Assembly: GCF_002551005.1 (NCBI RefSeq)
Contig: NZ_NVOY01000013.1
Span: 1 to 45,658, forward strand
Direction: 5' to 3'
Source of the DNA: Bacillus pseudomycoides
GTDB taxonomy: Bacteria > Bacillota > Bacilli > Bacillales > Bacillaceae_G
DNA length: 45,658 bases
Shown here: one piece after another, positions 24,699-33,924 of the stretch
Layout of the letters: every line of letters starts with the position of its first letter
Numbering within the stretch: the first letter of the stretch is position 1
Notes under the pieces: generated by a model
Database searches by the model: none
The model's input: the letters and a program-made list of their open reading frames with translations, nothing else
Told to the model about the DNA's origin: nothing
Translations under genes and position numbers: made by a program

Positions 24699-26927
24699 TT
24701 AAATCACTGCATCGAAGTCATTTGATTTAGGTGGAGAGGCTGCTTTTTTCATAAGTACTTCCCATAAGTGTACAGATTTGTTCCATTCGACTGCGGCTTG
24801 TCCGTTTTGATACATAGCATTTTCATAACTGAGAGTAAGTTGTTGCATATCAGTTGAGTTGTAAAGCATATCGATGCGGACTGCGTACTCTCGTAATGTT
24901 TGACTTTCATTGCGGGAGATACCGATTCTTGCAAATTGTTTTAAAAGTGCTTTGTAGGCTTTTGGATAAACAGCATCACTTTTTCGGTATTTATAGAAAA
25001 GGATTATAAAAAATGTGCGCCATTTCATTCTAGTGGTATAGAGAATGTATCCAATGACACTTATTGGTATAGTAGAGAGGAATACGTACCACCAGGAAAA
25101 TCCCTTTTTAGAATCTGTCATCTTTTTAGTAGAGACTCCTTCTGTATCTTCTATTAAACCTTTGAGTTTTGCCTCATTGTTCCGCTGTTGTATTTGCTCG
25201 TTGTTAGAATTGATTTCTTCGCTATTTTGTGAATTAGAAGCGGGAGTAGTATTTATAAAATTATAGGGATTGGTAAATCCTTTTGTTGGTTCGAACGGAA
25301 TCCATCCGTATCTTGGAAAGTATACTTCGACCCAAGAGTGTGCATTATTGTTTGCAATTTTATAAACGTTATCACTTTCTAAACCAGCAAATGTATTGTC
25401 AAGAGTTCCTTCAGTATAGCCTTTTACCCAGCGAGCGGGGATACCGACAGAACGAAGTAATATGATCATTGACGTCGAAAAATTATTACAGTATCCGCTT
25501 TTTGTATTGAAAAGGAATTGATCTACATAATCTTGGTCTTTGGCAGGCACCATGACATTGATTGTTTCGTATACAAATGAATTATCTGTAAAGTAATTTT
25601 CGATAGCTAGTACTTTATCGTATCGGTTATCTTTTTCATTTGTAAGACTAACAGCCAAGTCTTTTATTCGCTGTGGTAATGATTCGGGAAGTTGTGTGTA
25701 CTTTGTCATGAAATAAGTACTTGTTTCATGACCTTCGTTTGGTTTTACAGTTTTCAAATTTTCTATGGAAAACTGTGGGCTTTCATATGTTACTTTATAC
25801 GAATTTAAAGCAGTAGAAGTGTCTCCGTTCATCGTATAAATTTTTTCTGAAAACGGGTCAATGTTGTATGCTATATTTGCATCAGCTTCAACAGATACTA
25901 ACCCTGCTGGATAAATAAGATGAGCGTAGCTTTTTTGCATCGTAATTGTTGCTGTGGATGCCTCCGTTTTTGTATTTTGTTCATACCAGCTCACGATGTC
26001 ATTTTTATTTTTAAAAGAAACTTTTTTTTGCTTTTCAGAAACCTCCCAGCCTTTTCCTGTATAAAAATCTTTTGTTTCTACTCTCCAATATTGTTTGTTT
26101 TGTGTTTGTGCTGTAAAAACCACCGTATTATCCGCTTCAAAAGGCCCGCCTAATTGCGAGTCATCTAAACCGTATCCAATTTTAGAAACTTCTTGTTTTT
26201 TACTTACTTCAGATGTTTTGAATTTCAAAAAATCCATTGGGTTAGTCCATTGAGGACCGAATTTTGGAGAAAAGTATGCAATGGTTGTTGACAATACAAT
26301 AAATATTGCAAGAGGTCTAAGTAATTTTGTGAGATGTCTAGCATAATTTTGTAATTGTTCACTCGCTTTTATTCGTTCAATTTCAAGAAGACTAAGCATA
26401 AAAAAGCCAATGACAACGGTACGAATAATCGCATAGTTTGCGTTGTATAAATGTAAGTTATGAAAAGTCGTGATATAAATAACAGTCAATACAAGAAATA
26501 ACAATCCACGTTTTTTATGAATTATCCAATAAGAAATGAGAGAACTTAAAAACCAGAATGATAGAAAAAATAAGAAAGTCGGAAAAACTGGAGAAATATC
26601 TAGTAAATTACCCTGAAAAAACAGGGAGGCGTTTTGAGAAATATCAGCAAAGAATACTGTCAGCCAAGATGGATTTATAAAAGCAGTTTTATAGTATAGA
26701 GAATGGATGATGAATAAAATTGTTACAACCTTTGTGGAAACCTGCCACTTTGTTTGAAAAAACGAGAGAGTGAAGCAAATTCCTATAAATAGTACAAAAA
26801 TATCTAATCTACCTACATTTGTAATACCTATAAGCGGCCTTACCCACTCTAGTAAAAGAAGAAATCCGCATATATGTATAAAGAATCTATTCATATCCCA
26901 TTGATGTTTCACTTGTAATGTTCTCAT
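24699..26927 (-). CDS. TgpA-like transglutaminase-domain membrane protein
   Basis: 742 residues. Six or more helices in the first 215 residues (DUF3488-like), then an extracytoplasmic region with a transglutaminase core: Cys in SGYCNNFSTSMIILLRSVGI, His in NNAHSWVEVYF, and the acidic residue in WIPFEPTKGF. A further helix (WWYVFLSTIPISVIGYILY) and a cytoplasmic DUF4129-like tail close it. The bacterial enzymes of this type are transglutaminases or proteases of the cell surface. It overlaps the DUF58 gene by four bases, third in a three-gene operon with MoxR. The ATPase and DUF58 partners are thought to assemble or activate such proteins. Confidence 0.92.
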   Translation of the reverse strand: MRTLQVKHQWDMNRFFIHICGFLLLLEWVRPLIGITNVGRLDIFVLFIGICFTLSFFQTKWQVSTKVVTILFIIHSLYYKTAFINPSWLTVFFADISQNASLFFQGNLLDISPVFPTFLFFLSFWFLSSLISYWIIHKKRGLLFLVLTVIYITTFHNLHLYNANYAIIRTVVIGFFMLSLLEIERIKASEQLQNYARHLTKLLRPLAIFIVLSTTIAYFSPKFGPQWTNPMDFLKFKTSEVSKKQEVSKIGYGLDDSQLGGPFEADNTVVFTAQTQNKQYWRVETKDFYTGKGWEVSEKQKKVSFKNKNDIVSWYEQNTKTEASTATITMQKSYAHLIYPAGLVSVEADANIAYNIDPFSEKIYTMNGDTSTALNSYKVTYESPQFSIENLKTVKPNEGHETSTYFMTKYTQLPESLPQRIKDLAVSLTNEKDNRYDKVLAIENYFTDNSFVYETINVMVPAKDQDYVDQFLFNTKSGYCNNFSTSMIILLRSVGIPARWVKGYTEGTLDNTFAGLESDNVYKIANNNAHSWVEVYFPRYGWIPFEPTKGFTNPYNFINTTPASNSQNSEEINSNNEQIQQRNNEAKLKGLIEDTEGVSTKKMTDSKKGFSWWYVFLSTIPISVIGYILYTTRMKWRTFFIILFYKYRKSDAVYPKAYKALLKQFARIGISRNESQTLREYAVRIDMLYNSTDMQQLTLSYENAMYQNGQAAVEWNKSVHLWEVLMKKAASPPKSNDFDAVI

Positions 26928-28141
26928 TTGCTCACCTCAAAAAACACGTTCGTATAATGATTTTCATAAACCACTTTTACAAATATTTTTCGTTTTTGTA
27001 GAGTTTCTAGTATATTTAGTTCTCGATGTGAGAGCTGCTTCGCTTTTTCTTTCACGACAAACACCATTAATTTTCTGTTTTTTATCGTAACGCAATCAGC
27101 CGCCTTTTGAATATCGGGAGTAAGTTCACTTGTTACAAGTATAATTGTGATTGGCTGATAAATTTTTCTTAATTCCATTTCTACAATTTGAGAGAGCGGG
27201 AATACACTGTCTGCTTGTACTTTCGCTAAATGACAAAAGATTTGTTGCAACTGCGTATCTCCATTATCTAAAGGGAAAATCGTTCGTTCTTTGCCAACAG
27301 ACACGAATGACGCTGGTGAATTTTGTTTCAAGACAGCCCTAACAATTGAAGCGGTAAACGTAACGACTGATTCAAATAGAGTAGTTGAGGTTCTGTCCAT
27401 GAATATCATGATATTATTGCTGCGCTGCTGCTCAAACTCTTTTGTCATAATATTGTTTGTACGAGCAGTTGCTTTCCAATCAATCCAGGAAAAACGATCA
27501 CCAGGTATATATTCTCTGACACCGACAGAGACTGTAGAGTCTTTGGCTAAATTTATATTTGCCGAAAGCGCTCCTTGTTCGAAATGATTTTCCAATTGTC
27601 GATACTTTATGTCTACATACTGAGGATAGACTAAAAATGTATCAGGAACTGAAAAAGTTGTCTCTTTTTCCATAATACCGAATAGATCACCAGTTTTTAC
27701 ACGTACGCTTGAAAAATTGTGCTCTCCTCTAGGGATTGTGTCAATGACATATTGAAATGAAATATGTTGTTTAAATCCAGGAAAGAGAATTACTTTATTT
27801 GCCTTTGTTTGTTTACAGCTTGTAAAGTATGGTGGTAGTTCATCTTCCACAACTAAATAAAGTAAGGGAAAAGGGAGTTTTCTCTTTATTGTAATCGTAC
27901 TTAAAAATGGTTCTCCCGCTACATATTCTTTTTTATTCGTTATTCGTTTTACTTCAACGTCCCGTAAGGCGTAGAAGGGAAGTAGTAATGAATAAAGACC
28001 TAAAGGAATCGTGATGTAAAATAAAAACCAACTTACAAATCCTCCTTGTAGCATGGCGTACACAAATGTTAAGACAAGGCATAAAGGGATTAGTAATAAC
28101 TTAGAAACAAGATAAAGTACTCGGAGTAGTCGTTTCCTCAA
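26924..28141 (-). CDS. DUF58 domain protein
   Basis: 405 residues. Two membrane helices near the N terminus, then a beta region (YVAGEPFLSTITIKRKLPFP), then the DUF58 signature VREYIPGDRFSWIDWKATAR, followed by a vWA-like domain (NIMIFMDRTSTTLFESVVTF with a DxxT MIDAS-like motif). It overlaps both neighbours by four bases, so translation of the three genes is coupled. DUF58 proteins work with MoxR ATPases; the exact role is not settled. Confidence 0.92.
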   Translation of the reverse strand: MRKRLLRVLYLVSKLLLIPLCLVLTFVYAMLQGGFVSWFLFYITIPLGLYSLLLPFYALRDVEVKRITNKKEYVAGEPFLSTITIKRKLPFPLLYLVVEDELPPYFTSCKQTKANKVILFPGFKQHISFQYVIDTIPRGEHNFSSVRVKTGDLFGIMEKETTFSVPDTFLVYPQYVDIKYRQLENHFEQGALSANINLAKDSTVSVGVREYIPGDRFSWIDWKATARTNNIMTKEFEQQRSNNIMIFMDRTSTTLFESVVTFTASIVRAVLKQNSPASFVSVGKERTIFPLDNGDTQLQQIFCHLAKVQADSVFPLSQIVEMELRKIYQPITIILVTSELTPDIQKAADCVTIKNRKLMVFVVKEKAKQLSHRELNILETLQKRKIFVKVVYENHYTNVFFEVSK

Positions 28142-29100
28142 AGGTTCATCGTCCTTTGAGTTGGTACGGTAGTTCGTGCAACGATTTTTGCGATAACTTT
28201 TTCTCCCGTTATACCTTCAAATTTCGCTTCCATTTTTAGAATGAGTCTATGAGCTAAAACGTAAGGCGCCAAAAATTTAACGTCGTCTGGAATAACATAA
28301 TTTCTTCCATGGATGAATGCATAAGCCTGTGAAGCTTTCATTAAAGCAATTGAGCCGCGTGGACTTGCACCTAGCTGTATAGAACTATAAGAACGAGTTT
28401 GATTAACAAGCTTTACAATGTAATGCTTGATCGCTTTGTCTATACTTACTTCCCCTACACTTTGTTGTAAATTCAGTAATTCTTCGATTGTAGAAATAGC
28501 TTGTAAAAGGGAGAGTGGCTTTGTTTTTTCCATACGGTTTAAAATTTCAAACTCTTCTTCTGGTGTAGGATAGCCCATTTTTAGTTTCAACAAGAAACGA
28601 TCGAGCTGAGCTTCTGGCAAAGGGTATGTACCTTCATATTCAACTGGATTTTGCGTAGCCATTACAAAGAACGGTTTTGGTAACGGTCTTGTGGTGCCAT
28701 CTATTGTGATACTGCCTTCCTCCATACTTTCAAGTAAGGCAGATTGTGTCTTTGGTGATGTGCGATTGATTTCATCGGCAAGTACGAAATTCCCCATAAT
28801 TGGTCCGGGTTTGAACTCAAATTGCAATTCTTTTGGATTATAAATAGAAACACCTGTTACATCAGACGGCAGTAAATCAGGTGTGAATTGAATTCGCTTG
28901 TAATCGGCATCAATTGATTTAGAAAGGGCCCGGACTAACATTGTTTTACCAACACCCGGAACATCTTCTAAAAGTACATGCCCCTCAGCTAAGAGAGCTG
29001 TCAATGCTAAGATCGTTTCTTTTCGTTTTCCAACCATTAATTTTTCAATATTGGTGATTATCTTTTCTACAATTGGATGTAATGAATCGAACTGCGTCAT
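28138..29100 (-). CDS. MoxR-family AAA+ ATPase
   Basis: 320 residues. Walker A in EDVPGVGKTMLVRAL, Walker B in FVLADEINRTSPKTQ, sensor 1 in FFVMATQNPVEYEGTYPLPEAQLDRF, arginine-finger region ASPRGSIALMKASQAYAF. MoxR ATPases act as chaperones that mature partner complexes. First gene of the operon; GGAGG lies just before the ATG at 29098-29100. The promoter must be in 29101-29250. Confidence 0.95.
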   Translation of the reverse strand: MTQFDSLHPIVEKIITNIEKLMVGKRKETILALTALLAEGHVLLEDVPGVGKTMLVRALSKSIDADYKRIQFTPDLLPSDVTGVSIYNPKELQFEFKPGPIMGNFVLADEINRTSPKTQSALLESMEEGSITIDGTTRPLPKPFFVMATQNPVEYEGTYPLPEAQLDRFLLKLKMGYPTPEEEFEILNRMEKTKPLSLLQAISTIEELLNLQQSVGEVSIDKAIKHYIVKLVNQTRSYSSIQLGASPRGSIALMKASQAYAFIHGRNYVIPDDVKFLAPYVLAHRLILKMEAKFEGITGEKVIAKIVARTTVPTQRTMNL

Positions 29101-29472
29101 CGTAATCCTCCTATTTTATTATCTTTTTCTAGTTTCTTCACTGTGATAAGTAGAATTTATATAAGTAAGAATTGGGTTTCTTCGATTTGCAGTAATAATC
29201 ATTTGTATTGTTGAGGGATTTGCTTCTTTGCATTATATAAATACAAATTGAAAACCGATATAAAAACCTCTTACTTTTTAGTTGCATGAGAGCCTTTATT
29301 CATGTATAACAGCAACTAACATGTTGAAAAAGTCAAAATGAATGCATATACTCTATAACTTCTATGTTCTGTAGGGAAATCCTACTCTTAATTTTAAAAA
29401 TATTCAGTCTTATTTTCAAGTTAGAAAGAGGTAAATATTTTTCTCGAGTAAAGCTTTCGTTTTAAAGAAAAA
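29101..29472. other. Intergenic region, no gene
   Basis: AT-rich stretch between moxR and the symporter terminator. It must hold the promoter of the moxR operon, but no box is convincing. I see no ORF with a ribosome site and no marked repeat. Confidence 0.5.
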
Positions 29473-29500
29473 ACTGTATAGTGTTTTGTCACTATACAGT
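29473..29500 (-). terminator. Terminator of the symporter gene
   Basis: ACTGTATAGTG and CACTATACAGT form a perfect 11-bp stem; on the minus strand it is followed by TTTTTTC. Confidence 0.9.
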
Positions 29501-29511
29501 CTTTTGTTCAT

Positions 29512-30879
29512 TTAACTTGCAATCTGATTGTTGGAATTATTCGATTTTTCCGCATGTAAAAAGCGTTGTGTTTCTGTAACGACGATCTCGCTTAATCCAA
29601 TCAAACCAATTAAATTTGGAATTGCCATTAGTCCATTTGCAATATCAGAGAACGTCCAAACAAGCCCTAGTTTTAAATTTGCTCCAAAGAGGATTATACC
29701 AACAAAAATAAGGCGATAGTACCGAACCGCAGGATAGCCAAATAAATATTCAACACATTTTTCTCCATAATATGACCAACCCAACATGGTTGAGTACGCA
29801 AATAAAATAATTGCAATGCCAAGGATCATACTTCCGGCGTTTCCAAATACAGTTTGAAATGCAAACGTTGTTGCTTCAACACCCGTTTTACCAGAATTCC
29901 AAGCACCTGTTGTAATGAGTACTAAGCCAGTGATTGTACATACGATAAATGTATCAAGAAATGTACCAGTCATAGATACGAGTGCTTGTTTAGCAGGGGA
30001 ATCAGTCTTCGCAGCAGCAGAAGCAATCGGTGCACTTCCAAGTCCGGCTTCGTTTGCGAACACACCTCGAGCCATCCCAATTTGAATAGCTGAAGCAACG
30101 GTTGCCCCGGCAAAGCCTCCAGCAGCTGCAGTGCCATGAAAAGCACCTGAGAAAATAAGCTGAAATGCTTCTGGAATTTGATCTATATGATAAAAAATAA
30201 TTATAAGTCCAGCAATGATATAGAAGAAAGCTTTAATTGGAACAAAAAATCCAGTCACTTTTCCTATTTTTTTAACACCGCCTAAAATAACAATTGCGAT
30301 GAAAAGAGCCATTATGATTCCTGTTACGACAGGGGATACGGAAAAGTTAATTTTCATTGCCTCAGCAACTGAATTAGACTGCACCATATTTCCGATTCCA
30401 AATGAAGCTGTTGTTCCGAAAATAGCAAATAATATAGCGAGCCATTTCTTTCCTAACCCATGTTCTAAATAATACATCGGACCACCAGAGTATTCCCCGT
30501 TAGCACCATGTGTGCGATACTTAACTGCAAGAATCGCTTCTGAATATTTTGTTGCCATTCCAAACAAGGCAGTAATCCACATCCAAAATACTGCACCTGG
30601 TCCCCCGATAGACACTGCGGTTGCAACACCAGCTATATTTCCCATGCCGATAGTAGCGGACATGGCGGTCATTAACGCTTGGAAATGGCTAATATCTCCT
30701 TTAGATGAGTTGTCCTCTGATTTTCCGAATGCTAACTTATGAGCATATAATAGTTTAATAAATTGTAAGCCTCGTAGACGTACTGTAAGGAGGATTCCTG
30801 TCCCAACAAGTAGTAACAGTGTCGGCAGTCCCCATACGTAATGATTGATTACTTCTAATACTTGATTTACTGTTTCCAT
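29512..30879 (-). CDS. AGCS-family sodium:alanine/glycine symporter
   Basis: 455 residues, normal length, about ten membrane helices. Family marks are IGMGNIAGVATAVSIGGPGA, EYSGGPMYYLEHGLGKKW and GMARGVFANEAGLGSAPIAS. It imports alanine or glycine with sodium. AAAGGAGAG precedes the ATG at 30877-30879. The 5' leader carries a tandem glycine riboswitch and a terminator, which makes glycine the likely main substrate or signal. Confidence 0.95.
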   Translation of the reverse strand: METVNQVLEVINHYVWGLPTLLLLVGTGILLTVRLRGLQFIKLLYAHKLAFGKSEDNSSKGDISHFQALMTAMSATIGMGNIAGVATAVSIGGPGAVFWMWITALFGMATKYSEAILAVKYRTHGANGEYSGGPMYYLEHGLGKKWLAILFAIFGTTASFGIGNMVQSNSVAEAMKINFSVSPVVTGIIMALFIAIVILGGVKKIGKVTGFFVPIKAFFYIIAGLIIIFYHIDQIPEAFQLIFSGAFHGTAAAGGFAGATVASAIQIGMARGVFANEAGLGSAPIASAAAKTDSPAKQALVSMTGTFLDTFIVCTITGLVLITTGAWNSGKTGVEATTFAFQTVFGNAGSMILGIAIILFAYSTMLGWSYYGEKCVEYLFGYPAVRYYRLIFVGIILFGANLKLGLVWTFSDIANGLMAIPNLIGLIGLSEIVVTETQRFLHAEKSNNSNNQIAS

Positions 30880-30907
30880 CTTTACTCTCCTTTAGAAAAA
30901 ATAAAAA

Positions 30908-30931
30908 ACCATTTCATATAAACGAAATGGT
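30908..30931 (-). terminator. Expression-platform terminator of the glycine riboswitch
   Basis: ACCATTTC (30908-30915) pairs with GAAATGGT (30924-30931); on the minus strand TTTTTTATTTTTTC follows, 7 bases before the ribosome site region. A second stem, ACCGATTC/GAATCGGT at 30961-30978, lies between it and the aptamer. One of the two should be broken when glycine binds. Confidence 0.85.
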
Positions 30932-30984
30932 CTCTGGAGATACAAGGAATAGAAAAATAAACCGATTCGGGAATCGGTATTTTC

Positions 30985-31212
30985 TGTCGCTTGTCTCTGT
31001 CCTTTTACCTGAGAGATTATCCGCTGTAATGGCGGATTTGCTCCTTCGGTGCTCTGTTTCCTCCATGCTGCTGTGCAACAGGAGGGAGTCTCTCCAGAGA
31101 TTCGTCCCCATACAGTTCTACTTGAATACAAGACCTGAGAGTTTCAAAGCTGTCCGACCAGCTTTTTGCCCCATCGGTAGATCAAAGGATCTTCTCCTGT
31201 ATGGTTCGTCCG
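30985..31212 (-). promoter_or_regulatory. Tandem glycine riboswitch (gcvT type)
   Basis: On the minus strand two aptamers follow each other. The first runs from ACAGGAGAAGATCC through CTGGTCGGACAGC to ACTCTCAGGTC. The second runs from TCTGGAGAGACTCC through GCACCGAAGGAGCAAATCCG to ATCTCTCAGGTAAAAGGACA. GGAGAG starts, CACCGAAGGGGCAA-like P3 region and CTCTCAGG ends are class hallmarks. They are joined by a short linker, as in co-operative tandem glycine riboswitches, and control the symporter gene downstream. Confidence 0.95.
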
Positions 31213-31326
31213 AATGCTATGAAATTAACATGAGTAATTATAGTCATGTTTTATATTGTAAGTCAAGAAGGAAATAAAAATAGATTCATATTCGAAATTT
31301 CACTATTGATGATTTCCTATGCCTTT

Positions 31327-31857
31327 TTAGACATGAAAAATGCTTGTCTTTCGTAATTCATAGATTACTTTCGTAAGCACGCCATTACAATTTTCACGCG
31401 TTAATTCATACATTTTCATACTACTATTAGACTTTATTTCATCTATTTTAGGATGAGAAGCATAATAGATTGTTCCTAACACAGTTTGAGAACTTTGCAT
31501 TAATTGATTAATAGTAGATAGAAATTTTGGAGATGAGATTTGCATAGGGCCAATTTCATCAATCACTATAATCTTATTTTTGTTATTTTGGACTGAGTCA
31601 ATAGTAATACTTTCAAATTCGGAAACGTTTACGCCATATCTGCCTACTCTAATATCACTGTTAGAAATAACATCTGCAATTACTGATTCGTCTCCATTTA
31701 GAGAGATAATTTTAAACCCTGTTCTATTAGAATTCTCTACAATTTCTTCTGTATAAAATCCACTAAAGTTTTCTACTCCAATTTCACTTATTATTTTCTT
31801 TAGAGCTGTAGTTTTACCTACTCTCGGCTTACCAGTTAGAAAAAAATGATTTCCCAT
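31327..31857 (-). CDS. THEP1-like nucleoside-triphosphatase
   Basis: 176 residues from ATG 31857. An in-frame ATG at 31869 touches the GGAGG ribosome site directly and cannot use it; 31857 lies 12 bases after it. Walker A FFLTGKPRVGKTTALKKII starts at residue 5 and Walker B is KIIVIDEIGPMQ, both as in the NTPase_1/THEP1 family, known mostly from archaea and some bacteria. The GFYTEEI strand is also typical. Enzymes of this family hydrolyse NTPs in vitro; the cellular role is unknown. Codon use is AT-rich. It stands alone. Confidence 0.85.
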   Translation of the reverse strand: MGNHFFLTGKPRVGKTTALKKIISEIGVENFSGFYTEEIVENSNRTGFKIISLNGDESVIADVISNSDIRVGRYGVNVSEFESITIDSVQNNKNKIIVIDEIGPMQISSPKFLSTINQLMQSSQTVLGTIYYASHPKIDEIKSNSSMKMYELTRENCNGVLTKVIYELRKTSIFHV

Positions 31858-31902
31858 AAAGTTATACATCCTCCTGTGTCGTAAGAGTAACTATGTATTG
31901 AA

Positions 31903-32355
31903 TTAGAGCTGTTTCGTTTTACTATTTTGTAAATGTGGACACCTAGCAAGTAAAGTTGTGATAAATAATTCTTCGTTTTCTGGTGATAGCTTGACGCTGC
32001 CGAATAGAGCGTTAGGATAGTGAATTTCTACACCGTGAAATGCAGCTGCGGGGCGGAAGCCCATCATCATATCATCGGTTGGATGAATTTTTGTAATATT
32101 TTCGTAGGGAACATTGGACCAAAAAGGACCGCACCTTGCATATAAACTCTTTTCTCGTAATTCGTAGCGAATTCCGATAATATTCCATAACATAAATAAG
32201 TCAAATATTAGAATGATACTAGGAATAACAATCCAATCTACAGAGTTCAATGTGTTATCTAGCCAAAGTGGAAGAGAAAGGAGTATGTTAGATAATAGAA
32301 TAATTCCAATCATCATATACCAATATCCCTTATCTCGTCGTACTTTCCATCTCAT
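31903..32355 (-). CDS. PH-domain (bPH/YyaB-like) membrane protein
   Basis: 150 residues from ATG 32355 (MRWKVRRDKGYWYMMIGIIL), where GGGTGAT gives a ribosome site. A longer frame from 32403 has no ribosome site and runs through a hairpin (GATGAAAAA/TTTTTCATC at 32382-32406). Two membrane helices (about 12-30 and 40-62) are followed by a bacterial PH domain (YELREKSLYARCGPFWSNVP, YENITKIHPTDDMM). Function unknown. Confidence 0.8.
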   Translation of the reverse strand: MRWKVRRDKGYWYMMIGIILLSNILLSLPLWLDNTLNSVDWIVIPSIILIFDLFMLWNIIGIRYELREKSLYARCGPFWSNVPYENITKIHPTDDMMMGFRPAAAFHGVEIHYPNALFGSVKLSPENEELFITTLLARCPHLQNSKTKQL

Positions 32356-32403
32356 AACATCACCCGTTTCTTTATTTGAGATGAAAAAATGAGGCTTTTT
32401 CAT

Positions 32404-32705
32404 CTTTATACAAATATTACCACATTTTAAGCGTATGTAATTAAGGATAGATTATATTGAATAATAAACAATGAACACTCGATAGTTTATCCCGCTAATC
32501 GCAGGCAGCAAGATCCCCATCTCAAGATTCAGAGAGAAGCGAAGAAAATAGGTAGGGGAGTCTGTGACTCATTTTGGAATCGAGTTTTTAATGACAATAA
32601 AAAATAACGGAACAGTCCTCGTTTTAATTTGCAGAAAAGAATGAATTGAAAGAAAGATATGATATATTCGTAATATCCAATCATTTTTTAAGGGAGATGT
32701 GGAAA
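32404..32705. other. Intergenic region, no gene
   Basis: Divergent region between the PH-domain and hydroxylase genes. Near 32490-32545 a GC-richer stretch (CCCGCTAATCGCAGGC and following) stands out but forms no clear hairpin. Promoters for both sides are expected here; none is convincing by eye. Confidence 0.4.
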
Positions 32706-33356
32706 ATGACAAAGGAAAATCAAACAGTTGAAGATAAGGAACCAACGATTTTTAACCATACTGGAAACACAATTGTAACAGAAGATAGAGAAATCCAAAT
32801 TATTTCAAGATTAGAAGAGCCTCTTATTGTCGTGTTAGCAAATGTATTAAGTGATGAAGAGTGTGAAACGTTAATTGAAATGTCTAAAAATAATATGAAA
32901 CGTTCTAAAATTGGTGTTTCGCGCAAAATTAATGATATTCGGACGAGTAGTGGTACGTTTTTAGAAGAAAGTGAGGCCGTTACTAGAATCGAAAGACGAA
33001 TCGCTTCGATCATGAATGTTCCTTTTGAACATGGAGAAGGATTACATATTTTAAAGTATACAGTTGGCCAAGAATATAAAGCACATTATGATTTCTTTGC
33101 AGAAAACAGTGCGGCAGCAAATAATAATCGTATAAGTACTCTTGTTATGTACTTAAATGATGTAGAAGAAGGCGGAGAGACTTTCTTTTCAAAACTTAAC
33201 CATTCTGTATCTCCGAAAAAAGGAATGGCGGTATATTTCGAATACTTTTATCAGGATACATCATTAAACAAACTCACTTTACATGGCGGTGCACCTGTTA
33301 TCAAAGGTGAAAAATGGGTTGCGACGCAATGGATGAGAAGAAGGTCTTTGTATTAA
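32706..33356 (+). CDS. Prolyl 4-hydroxylase (2-oxoglutarate/Fe(II) oxygenase)
   Basis: 216 residues from ATG 32706, the same length as the structurally known Bacillus anthracis P4H. The iron ligands are His127 and Asp129 (KAHYDFFAE) and a distal His in LTLHGG; the 2-oxoglutarate Lys is in IKGEKWVATQW. It hydroxylates proline in collagen-like peptides; in this group collagen-like exosporium proteins such as BclA are plausible substrates. An in-frame ATG at 32697 is an alternative start, and AAGGGAGA lies upstream of both. A weak GC hairpin follows the stop. Confidence 0.93.
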   Translation: MTKENQTVEDKEPTIFNHTGNTIVTEDREIQIISRLEEPLIVVLANVLSDEECETLIEMSKNNMKRSKIGVSRKINDIRTSSGTFLEESEAVTRIERRIASIMNVPFEHGEGLHILKYTVGQEYKAHYDFFAENSAAANNNRISTLVMYLNDVEEGGETFFSKLNHSVSPKKGMAVYFEYFYQDTSLNKLTLHGGAPVIKGEKWVATQWMRRRSLY

Positions 33357-33419
33357 GAGACCCTAGATTACGGGCTTTTTATTATTTTAGTGATAAAGAT
33401 TACGAAAAAGTTATCAGTC

Positions 33420-33473
33420 TTGACACGAAACCAAAAGGTGTTATATTCTGTTGAAGTGAAACCAAAAGGTTTC
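33420..33473 (+). promoter_or_regulatory. Promoter with twin operator of the AHSA1-ArsR operon
   Basis: TTGACA at 33420-33425 and TATATT at 33442-33447, 16 bases apart, form a good sigma-A promoter. GAAACCAAAAGGT occurs within the spacer (33427-33439) and again at 33458-33470, a 31-bp period (three helical turns). The second copy is a full dyad, GAAACC-N4-GGTTTC. Repression by the ArsR protein encoded in the same operon is the simple reading. Confidence 0.75.
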
Positions 33474-33504
33474 GTTTTAAAATAAGGAAAGAAGGAAAAG
33501 TAAT

Positions 33505-33924
33505 ATGAACACATTACAAGATATTAAGCAAACAATCGTGCTAGAAGCGCCTATTCAAAAAGTATGGGATACAGTATCAACTGCAGAAGGTATTGCATTA
33601 TGGTTTATGCCAAATGATTTTCAACTAGAAGTAGGACATGAATTTCATATTCAATCTCCATTTGGACCATCTCCATGTAAAGTATTAGAAATCGATGCTC
33701 CTCATCATCTTTCTTTTGCATGGGATACGGATGGCTGGATTGTTTCATTTCTTTTAAAAGATTTAGGAGATAAGACTGAATTTACACTTATTCATGGCGG
33801 CTGGAAAGAGCCTGACTTTATTCTTCCGAAACCAAATGAGAAAAGTTCTGTTATTCGTGAGAAAATGGCATTTGGTTGGATGGGCATTGTGAACGAAAAA
33901 CTGAAAAAGGTTATTGAAGGCTAA
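33505..33924 (+). CDS. AHSA1/SRPBCC-domain protein
   Basis: 139 residues. START-like AHSA1 fold: [50 protein letters not shown], then [23 protein letters not shown] precedes the ATG. Such proteins bind small hydrophobic ligands and are commonly paired with ArsR-type regulators. The ArsR gene follows with no gap. Confidence 0.9.
   Translation: MNTLQDIKQTIVLEAPIQKVWDTVSTAEGIALWFMPNDFQLEVGHEFHIQSPFGPSPCKVLEIDAPHHLSFAWDTDGWIVSFLLKDLGDKTEFTLIHGGWKEPDFILPKPNEKSSVIREKMAFGWMGIVNEKLKKVIEG

Noticed and set aside
26924-29100. Novel MoxR-based defence or toxin system
   Set aside because: MoxR-DUF58-transglutaminase operons are widespread housekeeping-type loci in Bacillus; nothing unusual in this one.
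30892-31277. Three overlapping open frames on both strands
   Set aside because: They lie entirely in the tandem glycine riboswitch and its terminator; no ribosome site and no protein-like composition.
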